Shown here piece after piece: positions 13,071 through 23,994 of a stretch of 64,000 bases of DNA (position 1 is its first letter; the number at the start of each line of letters is the position of its first letter). The stretch covers positions 62,353,352 through 62,417,351 of the forward strand of contig JAPFBE010000003.1 of the NCBI GenBank assembly GCA_034336665.1. Reading direction: 5' to 3'. Below the pieces are notes generated by a model, which was not told the origin of the DNA, made no database searches, and worked only from the letters and a program-made list of their open reading frames with translations. Source of the DNA: Luscinia megarhynchos (lineage: Eukaryota; Chordata; Aves; Passeriformes; Turdidae). Made by a program: the position numbers and the translations under genes.

Positions 13071-13830
13071 ACTCGCGCGGGGTTTTTCTGCCGGCGGGCG
13101 GGCACAGCGGTGCGGTGCGGACCGGGCAGGGCTCACAGAGGGATGCGCTCCCCGGGCTGGCCCTGGGCCGAGCCGGCGGCGCCGGGAGGGGCCCGGGCAG
13201 CAGAGGTGCGCTCGCACCGCCGCCGGACCGCAGGTGTCCCGTGGCGAAGGCGCGGCAGCACAGCCCCGAGATGGCGGAGCGCGGCCGCCATTTCCCGCCC
13301 CTCAGCGCGCCGCGCCCCGCCCGGCCCGGCCCGCTCGGGGGCGGTGCCGCCGCCGCTCCTGCTTCCCGGGGAGCGCCGGCTCCGGCAAGGCCCTCCTCCG
13401 GCTCGGCAGTGCGGGCCGTCTCCCTCCCTCCCCCGGCCGCAGCCTCCTCCGGCGGCAGCGGCGGTGCCCGCCGGCCCCATGGCGGCGGAGCCGCAGCCCA
13501 AGGCGCTGACTCGCAAGCCCGCTCCTGCTCAACAAAGTGGAGGGCTCGCAGGAGGTGGTGAACATGGCAGCGATAGTGCCCAAGGAGGACGGGGTCATCA
13601 GCGTCTCCGAAGACAGGTACCGGGAGGGGGTGTGCGGCGGGGCCGCGGCGTGGTCTGCGGCTCCTGCCGCTGATGGAGGCAGTGCTGGGTCCCGGCCGGT
13701 GCCTCCATCGCCGGCATCACCGGCGGGCGGTGGCGGTCCCGCCGGCGAGGGGTGGCGGGGGCGGACCACCAGCATCCCCGTGCGACTGCAGACGCCACCG
13801 GCCGGAGCCCGGCAAGCCTTCCAGGTGGGG
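13070..13830 (+). promoter_or_regulatory. WDFY2: CpG-island promoter of WDFY2 (TATA-less)
   Basis: An abrupt block of very high GC and dense CpG surrounds exon 1, while both flanks are AT-rich. No TATA box is seen near the start codon. Visible candidate sites are an inverted pair of ATGGCGG cores (13271-13277 and 13285-13291, YY1-like), a TTTCCCGC match to the E2F consensus (13291-13298), and GC boxes (13294-13300, about 13337-13343 and about 13753-13763). This fits a broad housekeeping promoter. The transcription start cannot be fixed from sequence alone; the YY1/E2F cluster about 200 bp before the ATG is a plausible place for it. Exon 1's 5' UTR therefore lies somewhere inside this block. 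Confidence 0.85.
13479..13616 (+). CDS. WDFY2: WDFY2 coding exon 1 (start codon; apparent 1-base insertion)
   Basis: This exon encodes residues 1-46 of the propeller scaffold. The start ATG at 13479 is chosen because it opens MAAEPQPKALTRKP, matching the conserved WDFY2 N-terminus; its context has C at -3 and G at +4. After codon 14 the frame shifts by one base: 13522-13616 reads LLLNKVEGSQEVVNMAAIV and then the first WD40 strand ending SEDR, again a clear WDFY2 match. Exactly one surplus base, at or beside 13521, separates the two parts. The exon ends at a GT donor (13617, GTACCG) inside the Arg-46 codon. Read literally, the frame meets a TAA in exon 3 (50345-50347). An assembly or read error in a GC-rich island is the simplest explanation; a true frameshift is the alternative. 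Confidence 0.93.
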
Positions 13831-13920
13831 TGGTGCAGCTTGGGGACATTGCTTTGGGCAGACACATCGCGTCCTGGAGGGGAAGGAGCCTGGGGCAGCG
13901 GTCTCCAGCATAGTGTCCAC

Positions 13921-13947
13921 TCCTCCTCCTCCTCCTCCTCCTCCTCC
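13921..13947. repeat. (TCC)9 microsatellite in 5' end of intron 1
   Basis: Nine perfect TCC trinucleotides about 300 bp after the exon 1 donor. The opposite strand is a GGA repeat, which creates a run of Glu in a spurious minus-strand frame. It is likely polymorphic. Confidence 0.9.
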
Positions 13948-16900
13948 CCTGCTCTGTGCATCAGGACCGTGACCGGGCTGGGGCGCCGATGAAACTTGCG
14001 GGACTTGAGTGACTTTTCTTAGCCCTGGGTAAAATGGGATTTGAGATCCCCTTCATCACGAGGATTGCTGGAGGGTGTGTGGAGATCTTTGACCTTGCCT
14101 AAAGACTGTGGTGGCATTGGCTGAAACAGTAGTTTTGGTTCTCGTTTCCCCTCTCTAAACGTTTCTTGGTAATTGTTTAAAAATACCATGAATCAGTGAT
14201 AAGATCTCGGAGTTAAATCCCGTGTTGAAAAGCTGCCAAGGAGGAGAATGCTTGCAGGCCCTTTAGCAGGGCTTCGCAGGGACTGAGGCTGCCCAGAGGC
14301 AGCTCTGTCTCTTCTGAAACAGCTCAAACTTGACTCAGGCTGCAGCTGGAGCTTCAAAATTCTATCTTGAAAATATTTTATTTCAAAATAAGTGTTTATT
14401 TTTCTTGCAGTGTCCATAAATAGTTGTTTTAAGCAGGGTTTCTTTGTAGCTCAGGGTGTACTGTGTAACCTGTGTCCTAAGATTGAAAGACACATGTTGT
14501 TGACTAGCATGTTTTGATACTCATGGGTATTTGGATGGACTGTTTCTCACAGATGCCTGTTGTTTTTGTCTGCTTTTATGTCTCTGTAAGCTTTCTGAAA
14601 AACTGACAGTATTTTCTTTCGTCTTTGTCCTCACTCTTAGTTTTCACCTGTCAAATATGTGCAAATTTAAGATCATTTAAGTTCACCTAAGCTGAGATCT
14701 GCAAGTGAACTCTCATATGCCTGGCAGCAAGAGGAGCTGAGCTACTTAAAACAAGTATACTGTCAAAGGAACTTTAAATAGAGTTTTGCATTGTTATGTG
14801 CTCAAAATGTTATTGTCTTCACATGTTTTATTTATTTAATGTGACGTTGAATAAAGTTTCAGCTTGTTTTGTTTCATTGTAGCTTGTTAGGCTTACTCAG
14901 CTGATTGTTTTTACCTGTAAGAAGGTATTCCTGAAATTTATTTCCTCTCATATAGATGTCTCTCTCAATCTCGGCATCTTCCCTCACCTTTGCAAAAATA
15001 AGTAGCTTTAGTCGTTGATAACAGGTTGATGCTCCAGGTTGATATTTCCACATAGGGCAAGGGATTGATGAGACACCTTTATTTTCACTAGTAACTGAGA
15101 TTTCAGCTTCAAGAAACAAGCAGTGAAGAAGGAGCCAGGAGTTTCACACTAGGAAAGTCCCGGGGTTCCCAGGCTATTTTCTGTTCAAAGGAATTAACCA
15201 GGTAATGTGCCTGCTTTCAGGGCTTGTTTGCAGCACCCTTGACGTGCTGCAAGCCTGCCTTTTTTATTTCTTTAGGCATGAAGATGTTGGTTGATGGGTC
15301 TTTCTTTCATTTTCTGGTTGCATTAGCATTTTCATTGTAACTAAAAGGTTAAGAGTCTAAAACTGACTTGGAAGGAATAGCACGTTTTAGGCTACCTGGG
15401 GTGAAAGCATAATTTGCCAGACTTTCAATACCTGCATATTATAATTAGGCTTGTGCAGATCCTTATGGTACTTTTTCCTGTTTGGACCTGCCTTCCCCTG
15501 TCAGTGTTGACATGGTTGTTTAATGGCCTTGGAATGTGGAGGACTTTTAGAGCTTCGTGGAAACTGTTAAGGATGGTTATGGAGATGTTATCTGTGCCTT
15601 TACTTGTTAACCAAATGAGTGAGTTTTGTCCACATTTTCCAGCCTGTAGTATGCACTGCTATGAGGAAAATGTTCTGAAACCTCCCCAGGGAACTTCAGC
15701 TGGAATGACTTGCCATCTCCAGCATTTGCTTCAGGCTGGGACATCTTCTGTAGGTGAAGGAGGAATTGCTTTGCTGATGAATGGCTGAACACATCATTAT
15801 TGAAGTTGCTGGTAGTCTTTGCATACAAAACAGCTAGGTACCACTTTAAAGGTTTCCTTTGTTGCATAATGTGGCTCTATATGCCTAAATCTTTAAAAGC
15901 AGGAGCTAGCTTGGTCTCTGGTCTCAATTTTATATGGCACCAGTGGTGTTATCTGGTTTTAAAAGACACAAAAATGGTTTTAGCTATAGCTTGCAGACAT
16001 AGTGATGGATTATATTAGCTCTGCATGTTTAGCACATACATGCATATATTGTAAGAAATAAAATGAAAACTATCTAATAATAGAGAGTGTGGTTATTCCT
16101 CATAAAGAAAGACAAAGTGGGGGAGGAAGGAATCTAGGGGGTGGGGGGGGAAATGGGTTTACATATTTAACTAAATTCTCAAAACTTTGTATACCCAACA
16201 AGGTTGGAGTTCCTTTTTAGTGTGTGTCATTTCTACAGAAGATCTACACAGATTTTCTCTTATGAATCCTAGTCACTCATGGTAATTGAGTGATGTTCAT
16301 TGTGTCCTAATCTTAGTGGGTTTTCTGATTCTATATCTGGGCAAAATAGACTGAGCCTGTATCTGCAGTACAGCTGGTATGCATTGGAGGGGTAAGGTGA
16401 TTTTCTTCTAAGGAAAAGGATGCACCTGTCTGGACAGGTGAGAGTTAAAGTACTGTCAAAATTTGATATCCAGAAATGTATAAATCTAATGCAGAAGGAC
16501 TCTAAGAAGTTACTAGCTTTCATCCATGCTCTTTCCCTGCCAGCAAACACATTGAATCAACAGACGTATATAGAAAAACATTTAGAGACTTGAGTGATCC
16601 ATAGTATTGTATGCTCATGTGAAGCTATAGTGGGATTTTCCTAATGTGCACAGCTGATTCAAAGTTGTAATCAGCTTCCTCAGTATTAAAATCATGTTCT
16701 ACCATTTCAAAATTATCTTTTGTTGTCTTCAGAGCGAGATGTGGATGTTGGGCATGTCTGAAAAGTAGGTCACTGGCATGTCAAGTTCAGACATATCTAA
16801 CTCGGTGCTCCAGAGGAGATTTAGTGTCATTAATCTTACCTGAGCATGGGATGCAGTGGGACAAGTGCACTGACTCACCCAGCTTTCAGTTCTAGCAGTT

Positions 16901-19900
16901 CTGCTCGCTGCTGGCACACCTGTGTGTTTCTCAAGAGGCTGCTGGTGCTGTGAGTGCTAACTCAGCTGGGCCTGCCATGTGCTGACCGTGTGTCACCACT
17001 CGAGACTGGCAGGAGGGGCTGGCTGTCCTCCTGCTAAACCTGCCCTTTGCCAATAGCCCTCTTTTAACCACTAACTGGATTGGGAGTGAGGAAAGCTTTC
17101 ACAGGGGCTGGTAATTATTAAATATTAATTTCACAGCTTTCCTGGTAATTATGAGCTCTGGTCTGTGCCATCTTGTAGGTGGGAGTTCTGTGCTCACTTC
17201 CGTGCTACAGACCTTCTAAATGTAGGTGTTGCAGTCAAGAATTGTTCTCCTTGAAGTACTCACAAGAAGTAAAAGTTTTCAGTCACCTGAAAATTGTCAA
17301 AATCCTTTTATTTTAAAAAATGGCCATTCTAGTCTCTTAGAAGGTGACAAGACTTAGGAAAAATATATTTATTAATATATCCCATAACTTTTAAAAATTT
17401 TATTTAATTTTTTATATTAAGGGAGTAGAGACCTTGATCTTCTTCATTATCTTCTATTATCTTAAGTTCTTTTTGAATTCAGATGTCTCAGCTTCTTCAT
17501 ATGGATCACTGCATAAACAGTGAGCCCAGACAGCTTATCTTATTAGTGGCTTTATCTCACATAAAGAAAACTGTGCAGAGCTTGTATTGCTAGGTTTGAT
17601 TTACAGTTTGAGGGTTTTAAATACAGATGTGCACTTCAGCTGTTGTCCAAGGCTTATATTCTGGGTGTGCTAACTAGCAGGTGTTGCAGGGGGCACGACA
17701 ACTTAACATGCATCTTGTGTAAATGAAAATCTCTTTGCTAAACTAACAGTGGACTAGGAATGGGAATATGCATATGTGACATGAGATGTGGGAGTTGTCT
17801 CTGGCTTTGTGCTGACTTGACTTCTAACATGGAGAACTGTGGTCTTTCCACCCTTAAGTATACAAAAGCAATCTTTTTCTCCTTGTGGTTTTCCTGTCCA
17901 GATCCAGAACACTGAGCATCCAGTGTCACAGTTCATGCCTGTGAAAAAGCTCTAGTGGAAAAGAGGGATTCTTCACACAGTGCTGCATTGAGGCAGAGTG
18001 CAAGGAACTGCAGCCCCCTGGTGAACTGAGTTTCCTTTCTCCTGTGGTGGAGTGGTAGAAAGTGATTGCTTTGCCCAGCAGTGTGGTTGCAGTACAGGTC
18101 TGTAATTCTTATCTAAGCACAGGGTTACATCACTGATGTCTGCTCTGCCTTGCATATGGCTGTTGGCTGGCAGCAGAAGTGCAGGTGCTGTGAGAACTGA
18201 TTTTGATGCTGTCTGTATATCAGTCTAAGCCTTTCACACCCAGGTGATTGCAGCATGAGCAGTAGCTCAAGCAATGCAGAAGGTGTGGATGCTCTTCACA
18301 AGTGTGAAAGGACTTGTTCCTGCCTGGAGGTTCTTTAAATTTTGATAAAAACATCAGTCACCAGTAAAAGCGTTCATGGGAATTAAAGAGACCTAGTGCT
18401 GTAGATGCAATTTGGTTGCTTTTTTTTTAGCTAAAGTTTTTGGATATGTTGTCATTTGATGAGTGTGTGTTTGGAATAAAAGTCAGGGTGGAGGTTAGTG
18501 CTGGCTGTTTGCTAGGAAGAAGCGGATGCTGGCAGGAGGCTTAAGAGAAGAGGACAGAAGATCCAAAAGCACTTGGAATCAGACATTGTTGCAGAGTTGA
18601 AAAGTAATTGTTCCTGATTTGACTAACATGTATCCTGTTGAGATGCCAAAATCTGAGACAAGCACGTAAAACATGTTGCTGAGTGCTTGTTGGGAGTGAT
18701 AAACTCCACTTAGTAACTTGTGGGAGACCTTGCAATGTTGTGCCCTTTAACACTCTGTGCCACTTTCTGCCGCTTGTTGAAGTTTGTCCAAGCTTGTGGA
18801 TCATTTGCCTTAAGATGCTCTCCTCCTGTGTGTCAGTTAAAGATTTAAAGTATAAGCATTTAGTCTCATCTCTCTGATTTGAGCTATCCTGAAACTACTA
18901 GCTCATGTAGGTCAGTAGACAGATTGAGGAAGCTCCTGCAGTTGCATTAAGTTCATGTGTTAACTGTGAGGCGACAGCTGCATAAATGTGCTCTGATGTG
19001 ATACTTGGACCACAGTTTGGATAGACCCAGCTGCAGCAGCACAGGTGAGCAGTGTAATAGAGTGGAACCTTAGGTGCTCGAGCCTTTTGAGTTAGAGGTG
19101 CAATGTTTTTTACTCCCCTCTGTGTTTTAGAGATTATTCCTTCTATAAAAGATGTGGTGAATTTATCTTATCTTACAAGCTTTATTTGAAATAAGAAGAG
19201 CTACTTAATACACCTGTTTGCCTCCTGGTAGCCTCTTTTTCTGCCTGTTGCTGAACAGTGTTCTTGAGTTACAGCAAGTTTCAGGATGATGCATTGCTTC
19301 CTGTATTAACCAGTTCTCATTTTTCTGCTTGTCTTCCCTGACCCCATCTTAATTTCCCTGGCATCTGCTTACACAGAAACTGGTTCTCTCATCAGTGTGT
19401 CCATCAGGCTTGGTGACTTTCCCCTGCAGTCTCTCCAGTTCTGCAGCTGAAGAGTGCTTCTCGCCAAGAGGGGACTGCACAATGCCACCTCTGTGTGTGG
19501 CCTGTGGACCCTGGAGGAAAAACAAATGCCAGTTATGGAGTCCACGCAGTACGGAGATGGCATATAATTAAAAATGCAGGAAACTTGCTGGTTTTTCTCC
19601 TCAAGATTGAGATGTCTAGAGGAGGCAGTGATGCTGCAATACCTTAAACTGAAGGACTTGTAACAGTTTTGAAGGACTGAGCTATTTAAATAAGGCTGAC
19701 CTTTCATTGTGGGTCACTTAGCAGACTGAAGGTCTCTAATAGCATGTGACATTGTAGCACAATAGAAATATGTCAGTAGCTTGTTTGAGCTACTTTATAG
19801 TATTTTGTTTACTGAAACAGACTCTTTTCTTTCCCTTTCTCCAGCTGTGCTGGTGCCTGCATGGTATCTGCCAACACTGATCTGTGCATAGGTTTCCCAG

Positions 19901-22900
19901 CAACATCTTTTAGCTGTGTGATACTACATGGGAGAGAATTGCTCAAAAGTGGCACAAGTTTTGTATAATGGTGTTTGTTACAGCCCTGAGAGAAGTCAGA
20001 AAATACTTGGCAGCTCAGAGATCAATGGAAAGGAGAGTAGGAGGGCATAATGCAGGCACTATGTTGGTGCTTCTGTGCTCAGGAGCTGTAAAAGCTTCTT
20101 AAATGATGAGCAATGCCCTAAGGGGAGCAACTGGCTTTTGTACAAGTGTCTTCTGTGCATCACTGTGTTTTGTGCACTGTAACCTCTCAGGCTCTCAGAG
20201 ATTATTCACACTGCTTTGCTCTTTTTGCTTCATCACACACTGCCCAAATATGAGTGGGTTTGTATAAAACTTCTGATATCTGCATGTATTTGCCCAGAGA
20301 TTTGATAAGAATTGCAGTAGTCCATAATGCAGTATATTGCAAGACCAGAAGCAAGAAGAAACACAGCTGTTTCCCTTCTACATACAGTGTGAGGAGTGAT
20401 GGATGCAGCCATGCACTGCTGGATGTGGCAGGATGGGATGGGGCACCATGGGGAGGGAATAGGAGCAGCAGCCATGCAGTATTGAGAATAGCCACATACA
20501 GCAGGGCACATCCTGTTCAACAGAGATTTGTCCTGCATGGGACATTTCAGGAAAGAGAAAATGAGACTTCCTTATTTATACTTTATGAGGTCAAGATACG
20601 ATGTAAATGGGAAAATTGCAAAACAAACATCCACACAGGAATTGAAGGTACCCTTGCAAGCAGTTTGGGTGAGCGGCTGGAGTGAGCCTGGAGAGGGAAA
20701 GGGACAGTTTTGTGAAGGAAGCAGCAGGAGAGAGCAAGTTTACCAGGCAACCCTCCAGGCAGGGACCTTTGCATAATCACAAAGCCATATGCCTCTTTTG
20801 GGGTTCTTCACGTTACAGTCTGCATGCCTGATGGCTTGAAACTGCACCTAAAAAATAGCCAAAATTTATATTGGGCTATCAGAAAACAAATAATAAGTTT
20901 TATAAATTAAACTGGGCCAAAACTTGAGATGGACAACATGCTGCCTTCATCCTCATGAGAGGGAGGACAGTTGTGGAGGCTGGGCTAAAAAATGTGGTGT
21001 TTCAATTTTTCTCTTAGTCAGGCTGCAGGAAATAATGTTGTGTAACTAACCTTGGCCAGACTTCGAACATATGGGCTTTGCTTGTCACATCATGTGTATT
21101 CACCACTTAAATTAAGGTTTTCAGGGAACTCTTAAGGTTTTGAGCACTGAATCGAAGGCGCTGCCAAGGCACAGTTCTGGGTAGAAAGCACTGCTGTTCT
21201 GCTGCCAAGTTTACTGCAAAGTTTTGTCTAATGTTGTCTTTTATTCTCTAAGTCCTGTACCATTTCCTTCTACTGTGAGGGGAAAGATCAATGTAATTAG
21301 CAGGTTTTTGCAATAACAGTGGTGATCGATTAGCCCCAGAAAGCAATGCTTTTGACCTTCACAGGTCTGTAATCATGGTTTCCTTAGGAGTTGAGTCCTG
21401 TGGAGAGAAATCTGAGTAAAGGCTGTCCTAATGTGAAGTGGCCTATTTTGCCATCAGGTTGAATTATCTAGATTCGGGTGATAGAACAAGTACAGTGCTT
21501 TGTCTGGAAGGGGTATGGAGAGAGGATCCTTGCCCATGTTGAGAACATGACAGATAATGAGATTTTGCACCTCCAGCAGTGAGTGCAGGTGTGGTAAATT
21601 TACCTTTGGCTTCAAATTCATTTATAATAACACATAAAGCTTTAATTTTATTCTTAAGCAGGAGGTGCATCTGCTTTGTGGAGTACTTTGGGGCCTAAAA
21701 GTTGGCAGTCATTTTGCTTATGTGCCAAAATATCCCTACTTTATAATTTTCTTCTTGATCCTAAGGGTTATTAAGCTGTATATTCTAATTCCCATACCTC
21801 ATCCTTTTTCCCATCAGATACAGAGAAACTCAGCCCTCTCCTCTCACCTCCGTGTTTTGCTAGAGCAAATGTGGGCTTGTGGAGTCACCAGTGAACAGTT
21901 CAAATTGATATTTCAAAGGCTTCGTGTTTTGCAGCACCATGTGCATTCTGTTGGATAGAATGAAAGTAGTTTGCCAAGGAGATGCTTTCAGCTTTGATGA
22001 CAAGGGCATAGCCTGTTGTCCAGCCTACCTTTTGCTGCCTGCAGGGCTGTCTAAAGGCAGCTGCAGCATTTTGATGGCAGTGGAGGTCCTCTACATGTCT
22101 TTTCTGGATTTAGGAATTATGCCTTGACTTCACTTGCTCTTTTCAGCAGCTCCACCAGCAATAAGCAGTTGTCAAAGGATGATTGCCCTTTCTGCAGCTA
22201 CTGGAAGTCCAGCAGGAAAGGTCATGCCTGTGCTGTTCTCCAGCATCAGGTATACAGCCCTTGTGCCTGTTCTTGTCATGTTGCTCCTGTTGCTTCAGAC
22301 TCCTGTGGCACAGGAAGCCTTGATCAGGCCTCAGAATAGCCTGCTTTCTCCTGGCCAGGAGCTTAATGGGAGGTGAAAGGGTCTCTGCTGAATAGTCCTG
22401 TGTTTGTCTTGTAGAGATGAATGTTCTCTGTGCTTTTAATCTGCCATGGGAACAATTTACTTTAGCATAGGCAGAAGCAAATACTGATAAGAACTAGAGA
22501 TCTAAGTAGGGCAGTGTGGTAGTACTAACGTGGGGGAAAGAGGACTAAAGCAGTCTCAGTGTTAATTGTGCTGAGGGCAGAGGTTGAAGAGATAATGTAT
22601 CTGTCAAATCAAAATTGTCACCTCTCACTTTATTGTCCCCGATGTTATTTAATTACTGAAATTAAGAAGTTAATACTTTTTGCAGCAGTCAAGTGATGTG
22701 TTTTATTTTGTTCCACTGAGACATATGTCCCATTCAGTCAGACCAACTGACTAAATTCAGCCTAAAAAAGTCTACCAAAGCCTTGTCCAGGCTTGTGTGT
22801 GCAGTCTTAGCTGCTGAGACTTTCAGTGCTGTCTGATATTACCTCAAGTTTTTCTAAGTTCTGTTACATCTGAAGTTTTTGAGACTTCATGAGCTGGCAT

Positions 22901-23968
22901 TGGCAGCTAAGAATGGACCTCTGCTGGATTCCCTCAGGCAGGAGCAAGCAGGGAAAGCAGCTTGTGTAAGAAGATATCAGCTGCAATGGGTGGTAGACCA
23001 CTACACTTAGCACAGTGTATGACATACAGGGGTTGGTTACACAATGTATAGGCACTTATCCATTTCTACAGAAGAATTTAGTCTCTTCCCTTCAGGAAAT
23101 GAATCAGACTTCATAAACTAATCTCTTCTTGGTAACTTCTGTAACTGCCAGTAAATGAGTGGGAATAAATTAATCCATCATCATGCTTTGAAAATATTAA
23201 CTGATAAATGATCCTGCCAGGTTTCCAGCAGGGACAGACTCATACAAACACTGAACTTCCAGCTTCACACTCTGATCCCCGTTGTTGTCAAGTTTATTTG
23301 TAGCCAAAAGGCCAAAGCACAAACTTTCAGAGAGCTTGCTGTGATGCTTGGTGTACCATGGCAGTCTGAGCTGTGAAGCACCAGCAGATGAAGAGCCATG
23401 TTGGGATGGACTGTTGCAGAGATCTTCTGTTGTTCTGCAGGCAGGATTTCTACAGGCTTCCCAGCTGCAGGCTTTGCTCTGGGGGAATATTTGAGACCTC
23501 TGTTGTTTGGCATTTCATCTTCCCCTTTGCACACTCTTTATGGTTGCTGATATGGTTGGGGAGCACAAGACCAGGGGGAAGGGAGGAAATCCCTCAATAG
23601 CTTGTACCACTAATTCAGGTTCCAAAGTGTTGATTTTGGAGTGGAAGATGAAAAGTAAGGGTAGGGAGTTTTTTGTTAAACAAGAAATGCTGTGAATGCT
23701 GTTGGTCACTGTCCTTTGGTTTCCAGCAATAAGCTCTTCCACAAATACTGTTGCTAACCTGTATTATATACCAGAGAATGCAGTAGGGGAAGGGAGCTAT
23801 GAATGTACTGATTGTTTAAAAAATACATACTGTAGTGGCTGAAAAATGCGTGACTTTCAGCTGAATTCTGAAAGTTCCTCTGTGCACAATCCCTCAGAAC
23901 TGCGATTTTGCTCCTTCTTTCCCTCCTTCCTTCATTCTTTAGTAGATGAGAGAGAAGCCTGGTGAGGA

Positions 23969-23994
23969 TTTCCTTAGTAAGTTTCCTTAGTAAG
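23969..23994. repeat. Perfect tandem duplication, 13 bp x 2
   Basis: The 13-mer TTTCCTTAGTAAG occurs twice head to tail (23969-23981 and 23982-23994) with no mismatch, inside WDFY2 intron 1. It looks like a recent replication-slippage duplication. Confidence 0.9.

Noticed and set aside
12918..13673. 251-codon + strand frame through the CpG island
   Set aside because: GC-rich DNA has few stops. Only the part from ATG 13479 to the one-base shift resembles a protein (WDFY2 residues 1-14); the rest is promoter, UTR or wrong-frame sequence.
13302..13961. 219-codon minus-strand frame over exon 1 with a Glu run
   Set aside because: It is antisense to WDFY2 in a GC-rich island, the Glu run comes from the TCC microsatellite, and no protein family is recognised.
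13537..13992. 151-codon frame beginning at GTG within exon 1 as a separate gene
   Set aside because: Its first 27 residues are WDFY2 residues 20-46 in the correct frame; the remainder is read-through into intron 1.
20254..20685. 143-codon + strand frame in intron 1
   Set aside because: No recognisable family, overlapping minus-strand frames of similar size, and no clear splice or promoter context.
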